Shown: positions 18,201 to 26,064, counted from the stretch's first letter. The stretch: DNA of 64,000 nt from JALOAT01 sp041685115 (GCA_041685115.1 JAWLGK010000004.1:1-64000); one strand, 5' to 3'. Translations and numbers: made by a program. Notes: a model not told the origin generated them from the letters alone.

Positions 18201-18397
18201 AGGGGCGCCGCAACGGTGCGTGCGAGCGTCTCGGCGGACGCGCCGGGATAATTGGCGATGACCATCACCGTGGGTGGGGAGATCTGCGGATACTGCGCGA
18301 TGGGCAGCACCTGTGCGGCCACCAGGCCCGCGATGACGATGACGATGGATATGACCGAGGAAAATATCGGCCGGCTGATGAAGAATCTCGAAGACAT
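15272..18397 (-). CDS. acrB: RND multidrug efflux inner-membrane transporter (AcrB/MexB type)
   Basis: A 1041-residue HAE1-family pump, the usual AcrB length. TM4 holds the paired proton-relay aspartates (GIVVDDAIIVLEN, about D409-D410), and TM10 holds the partner lysine (LIGLAAKNAILIVEFA). Two large periplasmic loops and 12 membrane segments are present in the expected order. It exports drugs, detergents or solvents from the periplasm and membrane in exchange for protons, together with the adaptor encoded 14 bp upstream and an outer-membrane channel not found here. A GGAG ribosome site precedes the ATG. A strong terminator follows. Control by the divergent AcrR-type gene is likely. Confidence 0.95.
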   Translation of the reverse strand: MSSRFFISRPIFSSVISIVIVIAGLVAAQVLPIAQYPQISPPTVMVIANYPGASAETLARTVAAPLEEQLNGIEGLTYFSSTSTSNGQIMITVNFEVGTDVDTATQNVNNRVKAAEPRLPEDVRRNGVLVVKRNMDILLITSMFSPDGTRDRLFLSNYASLNVVDDLKRLPGVGDVIVFGAQDYSMRIWLKPDRMAQLGVTTSDIAAAVRVQNNQYAAGKIGHEPTPNPQMLVYTVTAKGRLLTPEEFGDIIIRADGPNGVLRVKDVARVELGAYNYDQKSTVDGNPAIALGIFLQTGANALDVADAVRGEMDEIKKRFPSGVDYMIPFDTTQFVIASINAVMTTLVEALILVVAVVFIFLQNWRATLIPMIAVPVSLIGTFAGLWLFGFSINTLTLFAMVLAIGIVVDDAIIVLENVERHMTEHKMRPFDAAVTAMREVSSAVVAIVLVLCSVFIPVAFLGGIAGVLYKQFAVTVAVAVFISGIVALTLTPALCALILKPNHGESRVFRPFNRGFEAFTRLYTRTVEGILHHPYLGTTVFVAVIAMTVFLFRIVPGGFVPPEDQGVVMSAVMLPDGASLQRTSATGERFRQMVIQNEAVDHTVLISGYDLIGGGAKTNGGTMFIKFKDWSERDVPAEALVGQFMGMGMGALPDGMAMTFNPPAIRGLGAAGGFEFYVQNRADGETQSLNDVTQTLIGALQQRPEFTRINTFFRPTSPQLFVEVDEPKALSLGIPLNQVYETLQSTMGALYVNDFNKTGRAYRVQLQAESDYRMKPDDLGKVYVRSANSGAMIPLAAVIKVKDIVGAEQLERFNGFLAAKIMGASVPGISSGDAIAIVEQVAAEVLPAGYSLAWSGEAFQQMRDAGSSGPALIFGVIMVFLILAAQYEKWSLPLAVIMSVPFALMGALALVFARGMPNDIYFQIGLVVLIGLAAKNAILIVEFAAQQYANGKSVVDAAIEAARLRFRPIVMTSLAFVLGVVPLAISTGAGAAARQSMGTGVLGGMLAATFIATLFVPLFFKWLERGKQMKPVGDEESEMPL

Positions 18398-18411
18398 GTG
18401 CGTCGCTCCGA

Positions 18412-19578
18412 TCAGCCCTTGGTGTGGGCCGACGCTGCGGTCTGGCGCGAACCGCTGGTCTTACCGCCCGCGTTGGCCGGCAGGGCCGCCGGCTTGGGTG
18501 CCACCACCATGCCTGGACGCAACTTGATGATGTTGTCGGTGATGACCCGGTCGCCGGGTTGCAGGCCGCCGGTAATCACCCAATCCTGGCCGCGCCATTC
18601 GGCCGTCTGCACGGGACGTGGCGTCACCTTGTTATCGGCATCGGCCACCATGACCATGCGGCCCGCATCGTTCTGCACCACTGCCACCTGCGGCACCAGA
18701 TACACATTCTCGCGATCGCCGAGCAGCAACCGCGCACGCACGAACTGGCCGGGCAGCAGGCGGTTTTCATGGTTGGCAAACTCGGCGCGCAACTGCTGCG
18801 TGCCCAGCGCCGTGTCGATGGTGCTGGCCAGGTAGTTCAGCTTGCCCGGCACCGGATAGACCGTGCCATCCGGCAGGATGAGTTCGATGCCGGTGATGTT
18901 CTCCGCGACCAGGCGGCCCTGCGGCAGCTTGGCGATGTCACTCTCGGCCAAGCTGAAGCGCACCCAGATGGGATCCAGCTGATAGATGGAGGTGAGCAGG
19001 CTGTCGGCGCCCGTGGTGATGAGATTGCCCTCGGACTTGATGGCGCGGCCGGTGGTACCGGAGACCGGTGCGGTGACCGTGGTCCACGACAGGTTCAGCT
19101 GTGCCTGGCGCAGTGCCGCCTGGGCGATGTCGTTGGTGGACACGGCGTTGTCGTAGTCGCGACGGCTCACCAGGTTCTGTTCCACCAGCCCCTCGAGGCG
19201 CTTCAGTTCGCGGGCGGCCTGATCGGCACGCGCCTTGGCCTCGGCCAGGGCGATTTCATAGCTGGCGCGATCGATCTGGAACAGCGCCTGGCCCGCGCGC
19301 ACCGTCTCGCCTTCCTGGTAGAGGCGCTTCATGAGAATCCCGCCGACGCGCGCGCGCACTTCCGTTTCGCGTGCGCCTTCCGTCTGGGCCATCACCTCGA
19401 TGCTGGCGGGGACACGCTGGGGCTGCATTTCAAGCACGCTCACCGGCATGGGCGGTCGGGCGGGTGCGGTGGCCCCCGCGGCCCCATCATCGGACGAGCA
19501 ACCGGTCACCCCGACGGAAAGCGCAATGGCGCCCCACACCAGGCCAAGGATCGAATGACGCGGTGAACCGATGTTCAT
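18412..19578 (-). CDS. acrA: RND efflux periplasmic adaptor lipoprotein (AcrA/MexA type)
   Basis: A 388-residue adaptor. The N-terminus has a signal sequence ending in a lipobox (SVGVTGC), so it is probably lipid-anchored. Then come the lipoyl half VRARVGGILMKRLYQEGE, the coiled-coil hairpin with QNLVSRRDYDNA, the second lipoyl half (TAPVSGTTGRAIKSEGNLI) and beta-barrel and membrane-proximal domains (LLPGQFVRARLLLGD). I start at the ATG at 19578, which has GGAG nine bases upstream, rather than the in-frame ATG at 19638, which would read through the operator. It is the first gene of the acrAB operon, and the operator at 19622-19645 lies about 45 bp upstream. Confidence 0.93.
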   Translation of the reverse strand: MNIGSPRHSILGLVWGAIALSVGVTGCSSDDGAAGATAPARPPMPVSVLEMQPQRVPASIEVMAQTEGARETEVRARVGGILMKRLYQEGETVRAGQALFQIDRASYEIALAEAKARADQAARELKRLEGLVEQNLVSRRDYDNAVSTNDIAQAALRQAQLNLSWTTVTAPVSGTTGRAIKSEGNLITTGADSLLTSIYQLDPIWVRFSLAESDIAKLPQGRLVAENITGIELILPDGTVYPVPGKLNYLASTIDTALGTQQLRAEFANHENRLLPGQFVRARLLLGDRENVYLVPQVAVVQNDAGRMVMVADADNKVTPRPVQTAEWRGQDWVITGGLQPGDRVITDNIIKLRPGMVVAPKPAALPANAGGKTSGSRQTAASAHTKG

Positions 19579-19621
19579 CGAGGAAATCTCCAGCGGGGTG
19601 GTTTTACAGGACACGCTAGTG

Positions 19622-19645
19622 TACATACATTCGAGCATGTATGTA
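19622..19645. promoter_or_regulatory. AcrR-type operator between acrA and acrR
   Basis: A perfect inverted repeat, TACATACAT, six-base spacer TCGAGC, ATGTATGTA, lies between the divergent acrAB-like and acrR-like genes. The two 9-bp arms are the same as those of the E. coli acrAB operator as I remember it; only the spacer differs. A TATACT hexamer at 19643-19648 overlaps the right arm and could be the -10 of the repressor gene. One palindrome could therefore control both directions. Confidence 0.85.
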
Positions 19646-19688
19646 TACTGCGCCGCGGTCCGTAAAAGGACTTTTTTGTGGAGACGAA

Positions 19689-20330
19689 ATGGCGCGCAAG
19701 ACCAAGGCAGAAGCCCTGCTAACCCGCCAACAGATCATCGATGCCGCGCGGGAAGTTTTCCATCGGCATGGCGTCGCGCGTTCCTCGCTCGAGCAGGTAG
19801 CCACCACGGCCGGCCTCACCCGCGGCGCCGTCTACTGGCACTTCAAGGACAAGGCGGAACTGTTCCGCGCCATGCGCGAGGACGTGTTCGAGCCCATGGA
19901 CCAGCGCCTCGATGCCCACCTGCTCACCAGCCGTTACGCCGATCCCCTGGACGCCATCGAGGCGGCGCTCAACGAGCTTTTCGTGGCGCTGGACGAATGT
20001 CCGGTCATGCGCCAGATGCTGGAAATCATGGTGTTGCGCTGCGAGTACGCCGACGAATTCGCCGACGTGCAGCCCGAGGTGGAACGGCCCGGACAGGAGT
20101 TCTTAGAACGCCTGGAAACCGCTTACAAGAAGGCGTCCGCCGCCCGCACCTTGCGCCCGGAACTCGATCCCTTCGCTGTCGCCCTGGATACCTGGGCGTT
20201 CGTGGGCGGCCTGCTGCACATCCTGCTCGCGCGAAATTTCGACAGGGAAATCACCTCACAGGTCACGGCCATGATTGCGACACACATGGGCCTGCGCCGC
20301 CGTGCGCAGGTGGCGCCCGGCGACGCTTGA
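19689..20330 (+). CDS. acrR: TetR-family repressor (AcrR/TtgR type)
   Basis: About 213 residues. The N-terminal TetR helix-turn-helix is clear: IIDAAREVFHRHGVARSSLEQVA and then LTRGAVYWHFKDKAELF, ending near residue 60. The AVYWHFKDK recognition helix is shared with AcrR, TtgR and MtrR. The C-terminal ligand and dimer domain is diverse and helical. The ATG at 19689 follows a GGAGA element. The longer frame from 19641 would begin inside the operator. It is divergent from the acrAB-like operon and should bind the palindrome at 19622-19645, releasing it when an effector drug binds. Confidence 0.92.
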   Translation: MARKTKAEALLTRQQIIDAAREVFHRHGVARSSLEQVATTAGLTRGAVYWHFKDKAELFRAMREDVFEPMDQRLDAHLLTSRYADPLDAIEAALNELFVALDECPVMRQMLEIMVLRCEYADEFADVQPEVERPGQEFLERLETAYKKASAARTLRPELDPFAVALDTWAFVGGLLHILLARNFDREITSQVTAMIATHMGLRRRAQVAPGDA

Positions 20331-20375
20331 GCCCGTGCGGGCGGAGCACCAGGGCGTTCCGCCCGTAGCCCTGCC

Positions 20376-21341
20376 TTATGCGTGGTGGGCGCCGCGCTCC
20401 CAACCGCTACGCACGGCCGACTTGTACTTGTCCCACGGGCCGTAGCTGTGCGCCTCCCAATCGCTGCGGATCAGCGGCTCGATATTCTCCCAGCTGCCGT
20501 CATGGAATTTCGGGTCCCGGGCCAGGTGATAGCCGTAGCGGTAGGACTGGCGCAGGTCATCGTACTGCTCACTGCCCGCCTCGCTGCGCAGCTCGTCTTC
20601 GTACATGGCGAACTCCGCCTCCTCTTCCGGACTAAGCTGCTCCACTTCCACTTCCGTGCCGCGCAGCGTCTCGTGCACGGTTTCCATGCGCTCCCCGGCC
20701 GTCTTGCTCACCACCACTTCTTCCTTGACGCGTGCGGTCTTTTCGATCACCGGCTCTTCCGAAACCGCGGTGACTTCCACGGTCTCGCCGGTGCCGGCCA
20801 TCTCGGCCTCGCTGGCCGGCCGATCCACGGCGTGGCGTTCCACATGGACCTCCTCGGTCTTGAGGGGAATTTCCTCCTCCACCGGGCGCTCCGTCGTATG
20901 GCTGTAGACACGCACGCCGCCGATGCGTCGCGCGCGCTTGCCAAGGCGCAGCGCCTCTTCGGTGACCGGAATCCTTTCCTCGCCCGCCACGGTCTCCGCG
21001 GTTTCCGGCGCTGCCGCACCGCGGCTGTCCAGATCGACGGCGCCCTGGCGGTTGAGAATGTCCGCGGCCAGGCTGGCGCTGTCCTCATCCGAAGCGTCCA
21101 CCATCACCACCGTATCATCGGGTCCGATGTTGGCGGTGGAATATTCCCCGGATTCGAAGCCCAGTTTGCGTTTGATGTTCGCGAAGAAGCCGCCCTTCTT
21201 TTCCGCGGACATCTCATCCAGGAACCGCTCTCCCGACAGCTTATCGAGCGCATCGTCCTGGAAGCCGGCGTTCTTCAATTCAACAACGGCGTTGTCGGCG
21301 CCGGTGGACGTGTCGAACACGCCTATCAAGGTTTTCATCAT
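20376..21341 (-). CDS. DUF2382 (YsnF/AvaK-type) stress protein
   Basis: About 321 residues, strongly acidic. Residues 1-95 (MMKTLIGVFDTSTGADNAV, then LNRQGAVD) resemble the general-stress 17M/YflT-like module. The middle (about 115-235) is a DUF2382 domain with the hallmark IPVTEEALRLGKR, VRVYSHTTERPVEEEI and VHVERHAVDRP. The C-terminal tail has two Trp/Tyr-rich motifs (YRYGYHLARDP, WENIEPLIRSDWEAH). DUF2382 proteins are linked to stress tolerance but have no known reaction. I start at the ATG at 21341 because the upstream frame runs into the preceding gene. It follows that second DUF2382 gene by 22 bp. Confidence 0.85.
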   Translation of the reverse strand: MMKTLIGVFDTSTGADNAVVELKNAGFQDDALDKLSGERFLDEMSAEKKGGFFANIKRKLGFESGEYSTANIGPDDTVVMVDASDEDSASLAADILNRQGAVDLDSRGAAAPETAETVAGEERIPVTEEALRLGKRARRIGGVRVYSHTTERPVEEEIPLKTEEVHVERHAVDRPASEAEMAGTGETVEVTAVSEEPVIEKTARVKEEVVVSKTAGERMETVHETLRGTEVEVEQLSPEEEAEFAMYEDELRSEAGSEQYDDLRQSYRYGYHLARDPKFHDGSWENIEPLIRSDWEAHSYGPWDKYKSAVRSGWERGAHHA

Positions 21342-21363
21342 CACTGTGCCCTCGGTTGATCTC

Positions 21364-21765
21364 TCAGTCGTCGAGTGGCTCGATACGTGCCGATTCACTG
21401 CGCAGCACCACACGTTTCGGCGCGCGCCGAGTCACTCCCCTCTTGGCGACGCGAATCTCTTCACGCAGGACCCAACGCTTTTGCACCACGACCTCCTCAT
21501 CGACGACGGGGATCACCGTGGTGTCGCCCTCCGTGTAGCTGTCCATGGGACCGTCGACCACACGGCCTACCGCGAGCCGGGTCACGTCCACGTCCTCGTG
21601 CACCTCTGGCTCATCCACCGTCACCGCCCGTTCCTGCACGGATTTGCGCACGCGCACCCCCTTGCGGGTCTTTCGCTTCCGCACGTTCAGGCGTTCCTCC
21701 ATCACGGGGATGACGGCATCGGGCCGTGTGTCGGCCTTGTCTTCGGTGACAGTTGGGTCTTTCAC
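21364..21765 (-). CDS. DUF2382 domain protein, short form
   Basis: A 133-residue, charged protein that is essentially one DUF2382 domain: AVIPVMEERLNVRKRKTRKG, VHEDVDVTRLAVGRVV, then TTVIPVVDEEVVVQKRWVLREEIRV. It has no signal peptide or membrane segment. It is the first gene of a two-gene set with the longer DUF2382 protein downstream. Such duplicated modules often occur near stress or cell-envelope genes. Function unknown. Confidence 0.8.
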   Translation of the reverse strand: MKDPTVTEDKADTRPDAVIPVMEERLNVRKRKTRKGVRVRKSVQERAVTVDEPEVHEDVDVTRLAVGRVVDGPMDSYTEGDTTVIPVVDEEVVVQKRWVLREEIRVAKRGVTRRAPKRVVLRSESARIEPLDD

Positions 21766-21970
21766 GGGGCTGGGTCCAAGTCAAGCCATAACAAAAAGCT
21801 AGTAGCGAGGGGATGCCACCGAAACGGACCCTGCGTGAATTTTCGCTTGCGACTTCGTGGGTTGGACTGCGTTTGCCGATGGCATCCGATCACGGAAACG
21901 TCGGCCAGGCCGGGCCGCCCACGTGCGCAGCATGTCCTTGGCCGCAACGGCGACGTGACATGCGCCGGAG

Positions 21971-22054
21971 AAGGTCACATGGCTTTGCAATGTGACCTTC
22001 GGGTGTAGTCATCCGTGGATTTGTAGGTCACGTTGCCGCGCAGCGGCTACGTGA
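21971..22054. repeat. Diverged relatives of the 80-bp palindromic element
   Basis: 21971-21999 is a perfect 10-bp inverted repeat AAGGTCACAT/ATGTGACCTT with a nine-base loop. 22022-22054 contains GTAGGTCACGTTG and GGCTACGTGAC, matching the left half of the elements at 122-711. These sit in the 324-bp gap between the DUF2382 pair and the Cys-rich gene. Otherwise no gene is seen in that gap. Confidence 0.6.
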
Positions 22055-22089
22055 CTATGCCGGCGGGAGTGTCGCGTCGAAGGTGATTC

Positions 22090-22368
22090 TCAAAACGCGG
22101 AGCCGTATGCCCTGCGTGCGGCGTGCCATTCGAGAAGGATCCAGGCGCCGTCACCGCTGCACGCGCTGCGCTTCATGGTGACGACTTCGTGTGCTTCGCT
22201 CGCGTTCACCGGCTTGAGCATGTCGTTCTCGGAGAACGCGAGGCAATAGCGACGTGCGCCCGGCATTGACACGCAGCCGCGGCAGAACTGCTGCACGGCA
22301 TGATGTGCGCGCGAACCGTAGAGCACGCAGTTTGCGCATTCCGGCATGTCCCGGTGGTCGTTTCCCAT
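22090..22368 (-). CDS. Small Cys-rich hypothetical protein
   Basis: A 92-residue protein I do not recognise. Cysteines fall at 11, 14, 29, 32, 42 and 70, giving CX2C-X14-CX2C-X9-C, which suggests bound zinc or an iron-sulfur cluster. There is no signal peptide. Codons use G or C at the third position as in neighbouring genes, which supports real coding, but the ribosome site is weak. It stands alone between repeat DNA and the GNAT gene. It could be a small metal-binding or redox protein; a chance ORF is not excluded. Confidence 0.5.
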   Translation of the reverse strand: MGNDHRDMPECANCVLYGSRAHHAVQQFCRGCVSMPGARRYCLAFSENDMLKPVNASEAHEVVTMKRSACSGDGAWILLEWHAARRAYGSAF

Positions 22369-22541
22369 GTGTCTGTCCGTGGCACTCCCAGCGAAGGCGT
22401 GGGACTCTAGCGCCCCGCTCGACCGCTGGCATCAGCCTGAAGGACTAGTTGCCCTAGTCCGGTCCTTGCCGCCTCAGACACAGGTCGGCGGCCGCGCCCG
22501 GGCACGGTATGATCGCGTCCTGAACAGGAAAGGAGATTTTC

Positions 22542-23150
22542 GTGACCGCTGAACTGCGCATCGAGCGCGTGACCGGTGCCGAGCTGGAACGCCACATCCC
22601 GGAGCTGGCGCGCCTGCGCATCGAGGTGTTTCGCGACTTCCCGTATCTTTATGACGGCACGCCGGAGTACGAGGCACACTATCTGCGCACCTACGTCGAG
22701 TCGCCCGACGCGGCGGTGGTACTGGCGCTGGACGGTGAGCGGGTGGTGGGCGCGTCATCCGCCCTGCCCCTGCGCCATGAAACGGACGAGTTCCTGCGCC
22801 CCTTCGTGGAGGCAGGTATCGATCCCGATCAGGTGCTCTATCTCGGCGAATCGGTGCTGCTGAGACCCTACCGCGGCCGCGGTATCGGCGTACGTTTCTT
22901 CGAGGAACGCGAGGCGCACGGCCGGGCGCTGGGCGGCCTGCGCTGGGCCAGTTTCTGCGCGGTGGAACGACCCACCGATCACCCGCGTCGCCCGCCCGAT
23001 TACATCCCGCTCGACACGTTCTGGACCCACCGCGGCTACCAAAAACGCCCGGAGCTCACCACGCGCTATGAGTGGAAGGACCTGGACGACGCCCACGACA
23101 CCGCGAAGGTCATGACCTTCTGGACCAAACCCCTGGACACCACGCCGTGA
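22542..23150 (+). CDS. GNAT-family N-acetyltransferase
   Basis: A 202-residue acetyltransferase. The acetyl-CoA loop is ESVLLRPYRGRGIGVRFFEER (about residues 106-126), with the RGRGIG segment as the pyrophosphate-binding motif A. The GTG start is supported by AAGGAG eight bases upstream. Its stop overlaps the start of the nitrilase-like gene (GTGA at 23147-23150). In Bacillus and others these two domains occur as one bifunctional protein, so the pair probably works together, although the acetyl acceptor is unknown. Confidence 0.88.
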   Translation: MTAELRIERVTGAELERHIPELARLRIEVFRDFPYLYDGTPEYEAHYLRTYVESPDAAVVLALDGERVVGASSALPLRHETDEFLRPFVEAGIDPDQVLYLGESVLLRPYRGRGIGVRFFEEREAHGRALGGLRWASFCAVERPTDHPRRPPDYIPLDTFWTHRGYQKRPELTTRYEWKDLDDAHDTAKVMTFWTKPLDTTP

Positions 23151-24043
23151 CACGCACCGTACACATCGCGAGCGCCCAGTACGACATCGGCCATTTCGCG
23201 CACTGGGACGACTACGCCGCGAAGCTGTCACGCTGGGTGGCCGAGGCCGCGCCCCGCGCCGAGCTGCTGGTGTTCCCGGAATACGGCGCCATGGAACTGG
23301 CATCGCTGCTGCCGGCGCCGGCGCCGGCGCGTGCCGATCTTCGCTTGCAGATTGCGGGCATGCAGGCCCTGCTGCCGCGCTTCCTCGACCTGCATCGCGC
23401 GCTTGCCATGGACCATCGGGTGTATCTGCTCGCCGCGAGTTTTCCGCTGGAGGTCCGCCCCGGGGTGTACTGCAACCGCGCACATCTGTTCAGCCCGCAA
23501 GGCAATCTCGGCTGGCAGGACAAGCAGATGATGACGCGCTTCGAAAACGAGCGCTGGGGCATCTCCGCGGGCGCGCCCGCCCGCGTGTTCGACACACGCC
23601 TCGGCCGGCTCGCCGTGGCCGTCTGCTATGACGTGGAGTTTCCCGCACTGGTGCGCCGCCAGGTGGAGGCCGGCGCCGAACTCATCCTGGCGCCCAGCTG
23701 CACCGACGGCCTCGCCGGTTATCACCGCGTGCGCATCGGCTGCCAGGCGCGCGCGCTGGAAAACCAGTGCGCCGTGGTCCAGTCCTGCACCGTGGGCAAC
23801 GCGCCCTGGTCCGAGGCAGTGGACGTGAACGTCGGGGCCGCCGGCGTGTTCGTGCCGCCCGACATCGGTTTGCCGGGCGACGGCGTGGTGGCCTGCGGCA
23901 CGCTCAATGCGGCGCAATGGCTGTTCGCCGGACTCGACCTCGCCGCCCTTGCGCGCGTGCGCGAAGAAGGTCAGGTGCTCAATCACCGGGATTGGCCACG
24001 GCAGGAGATGTCGACCGCGGTGCAGCTTCAACCACTGGTCTGA
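23147..24043 (+). CDS. Carbon-nitrogen hydrolase (nitrilase superfamily)
   Basis: A 298-residue nitrilase-superfamily enzyme with the complete catalytic triad: Glu45 in FPEYGAME, Lys126 in QDKQMMTRFE and Cys160 in AVCYDVEFP. These enzymes hydrolyse nitriles or amides through a Cys-linked intermediate. The GTG start overlaps the GNAT stop by four bases, indicating coupled translation. The longer frame from 23072 is the out-of-frame end of the GNAT gene. The substrate may be an acylated or amidated small molecule handled with the GNAT partner, but this is inference. Confidence 0.9.
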   Translation: MTRTVHIASAQYDIGHFAHWDDYAAKLSRWVAEAAPRAELLVFPEYGAMELASLLPAPAPARADLRLQIAGMQALLPRFLDLHRALAMDHRVYLLAASFPLEVRPGVYCNRAHLFSPQGNLGWQDKQMMTRFENERWGISAGAPARVFDTRLGRLAVAVCYDVEFPALVRRQVEAGAELILAPSCTDGLAGYHRVRIGCQARALENQCAVVQSCTVGNAPWSEAVDVNVGAAGVFVPPDIGLPGDGVVACGTLNAAQWLFAGLDLAALARVREEGQVLNHRDWPRQEMSTAVQLQPLV

Positions 24044-24082
24044 CCGGCGCGCGAAGCCAAGGCGCGAACACCGCAGGTCGGC

Positions 24083-25657
24083 TCACGCTACGTGCCGGCA
24101 TCGCCCCCCCGCGAACGCCGCCAGGATTACCAGCGCACCAAGGAACGGTAGCCCGACGCCACCACCGCCACCGCGCACAGCACCGTCAGTGGCGGTGGCC
24201 AGGACGGTCACGGTGGCCGAAGTCTTGGCGCCGTAATCGTCGCTGACCATGTAGGTGAAGCGGTCGAGGCCGGTGAAACCGGCTCCCGGTGTGTACGTCA
24301 GGGTACCGTCACCGTTCGCCCTCACCGTGCCGTGGGCGCCCTGGCTGAAAGCGGAAATGCTCAGCGTGTCGTCATCGGCATCGCTCGCCAGGGCGAGGAG
24401 ATCGGGCGTCGTGGACGCCACACCTGGCTCAGTGCGAAGGGTGATGTCGCGGGCAACCGGGGCATGGTTGCGCTTCAGGCCGACGGTATGGAGCGTACCC
24501 GCAGCGACCGCTGCCACATCGCGCCATGCACCGACATCGACACCGGCCCAACCGACGGCAACGACCGAGCCGTCCCGCTTGAGTCCAACGGTGTGAAAGT
24601 CACCCGCCGCCACGGCCACTACCTCCTTCCAGGCGCCCACGTCGCATTGGCCATCTGCATTTGAGCCCACCGCCAGCACCGTGCCATCCTCCTTCAGGGC
24701 CACGGTGTGGGACAGTCCTGCCGCCACGGCCACCACAGCCGACCAACCACCGACCGCGAGTTGACCGTCGTCGCTCGCCCCCTCCGCCACCACGGTGCCG
24801 TCCGCTTTCAGGCCCACTGTGTGGGCACCGCCCGCCGCCACGGCTACCACATCACGCCAGCTACCCACGTTCAGCCGACCGTCTCCGCCGCGAGGATTCT
24901 GATAGCCCGTGGCTATCACGGAGCCGTCCGCCTTCAGGCCTACGGTGTGGGCCCAGCTCGCTGAAACCGCGACGATAGTGCTCCAGCCACTCACGTCGAG
25001 CTGACTGTCTTCATTCGCGCCCACCGCGAGCACCGTACCGTCCGCCTTCAGGCCCACGGTATGAAGAGGGCCCGCGGCCACGGCGATCACGTCGCTCCAG
25101 CCACCCACATCGATTTGGCCGCTGTCGCCCCAGCCCACCGCCACCACTTTACCGTCCGGTTTCAGGCCCACGGTGTGCCCCCATCCCGCCGCCACGTCCA
25201 CCAACCGGTTCCAGTCATCCACCTCGAGTTGACCTGCATCGTTGTTGCCTACCGCGACCACCCGGCGTCCATCGGGAACGCCGGTGAAGGAGAAATGAAC
25301 GGACGCCTCGGCAGACCAGCCTCCGCCATCGCGTACGCGGAAGGTGAAACGGTCACGCCCACGGGCAGTGAGATTCGCCGTGTAGGTGAAGGCGCCGCTC
25401 GCGACATCGTCGAGCACCACCGTCCCATGATGCGGAGGCGTGACGATTTCGTAGGCGAGGGCACCGCCGCCTGTACTGCCGGTTGCCTGGAGGGTCGCGC
25501 TCACTGCGTCACCGGCCTTCAACGGACGTACCACGGTCATTTTTGCCTCGGGGCCTGCGCTATACGCAGGCGCCGCCAACAGCCATACCGGCAGGGAGAA
25601 GAACAACGAAAAAAGCGCGGCTCGAAAACGACCGGCGAATGGCGGCTGCTTCTGCAT
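24083..25657 (-). CDS. Secreted RCC1-like repeat protein with GlyGly-CTERM-like tail
   Basis: A 524-residue exported protein. A signal peptide (about residues 1-34, hydrophobic core then AAPAYSAG) leads to an Ig-like segment (TPPHHGTVVLDD...FTYTANL). Seven RCC1-type repeats of about 39 residues follow, each with (F/L/A/S/G)HTVGLK.DG, VVAVG and W..VVAVAAG. A second cadherin-like Ig domain comes next (DGTLTYTPGAGFTGLDRFTY). The last 30 residues are GGGGGVG, a hydrophobic stretch and Arg/His, the layout of GlyGly-CTERM sorting signals cleaved by rhombosortase. It probably becomes a surface or released beta-propeller. The gene stands alone on the minus strand. Confidence 0.8.
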   Translation of the reverse strand: MQKQPPFAGRFRAALFSLFFSLPVWLLAAPAYSAGPEAKMTVVRPLKAGDAVSATLQATGSTGGGALAYEIVTPPHHGTVVLDDVASGAFTYTANLTARGRDRFTFRVRDGGGWSAEASVHFSFTGVPDGRRVVAVGNNDAGQLEVDDWNRLVDVAAGWGHTVGLKPDGKVVAVGWGDSGQIDVGGWSDVIAVAAGPLHTVGLKADGTVLAVGANEDSQLDVSGWSTIVAVSASWAHTVGLKADGSVIATGYQNPRGGDGRLNVGSWRDVVAVAAGGAHTVGLKADGTVVAEGASDDGQLAVGGWSAVVAVAAGLSHTVALKEDGTVLAVGSNADGQCDVGAWKEVVAVAAGDFHTVGLKRDGSVVAVGWAGVDVGAWRDVAAVAAGTLHTVGLKRNHAPVARDITLRTEPGVASTTPDLLALASDADDDTLSISAFSQGAHGTVRANGDGTLTYTPGAGFTGLDRFTYMVSDDYGAKTSATVTVLATATDGAVRGGGGGVGLPFLGALVILAAFAGGRCRHVA

Positions 25658-25877
25658 TATGGTGTCCTTGGCCGCTACTCAGTGGCGGTGCCACGCAGCT
25701 GTTAGCGAGGCGGTCAGGCGCCAGGAGATGCGCGCTCACGAAGCACGCCAAATCTACCCATTGTTATGCGGTTGTAAATCGTCCGGCAGGACTAGCAGGA
25801 CTAGGCGGTTGAAAATTCCAGGCCCTCTGCAAATGCGTGGGCGCAACTCCGTCGATGAAGATGGCAACGACACCGAC

Positions 25878-25991
25878 GTAGCCCGGATGGAGCAAAGCGG
25901 AATCCGGGTCCCAGGTTTTTCCCACGACGTTTCCCGGACTTCGCTGCGCTTTATCCATTCCCCGGATTCCGCTGCGCTCCATCCGGGCTAC
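25878..25991. repeat. Inverted cluster of the dispersed 31-bp repeat
   Basis: A forward copy at 25878-25908 (AGCAAAGCGG variant), a partial inverted copy at 25933-25956 and a full inverted copy at 25961-25991 form a palindromic cluster. It occupies most of the gap between the RCC1-like gene and the response regulator gene. No terminator with a T-run is seen. Confidence 0.7.
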
Positions 25992-26064
25992 GAGGGCCGG
26001 GAGGGCGCGGGAACGCGTCATACCTCAATGGGTTAGAATGGCGTGCCAAACAACTGCACAACCC

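Noticed and set aside
16592..18835. Open frame of 747 residues opposite the RND transporter
   Set aside because: Antisense shadow of acrB and acrA with His/Arg/Asp-rich low-complexity sequence caused by high GC content.
20331..20375. Hairpin GGGCGGA...TCCGCCC as a terminator for acrR
   Set aside because: The loop is long and no T-run follows; it may be only a GC-rich chance fold.
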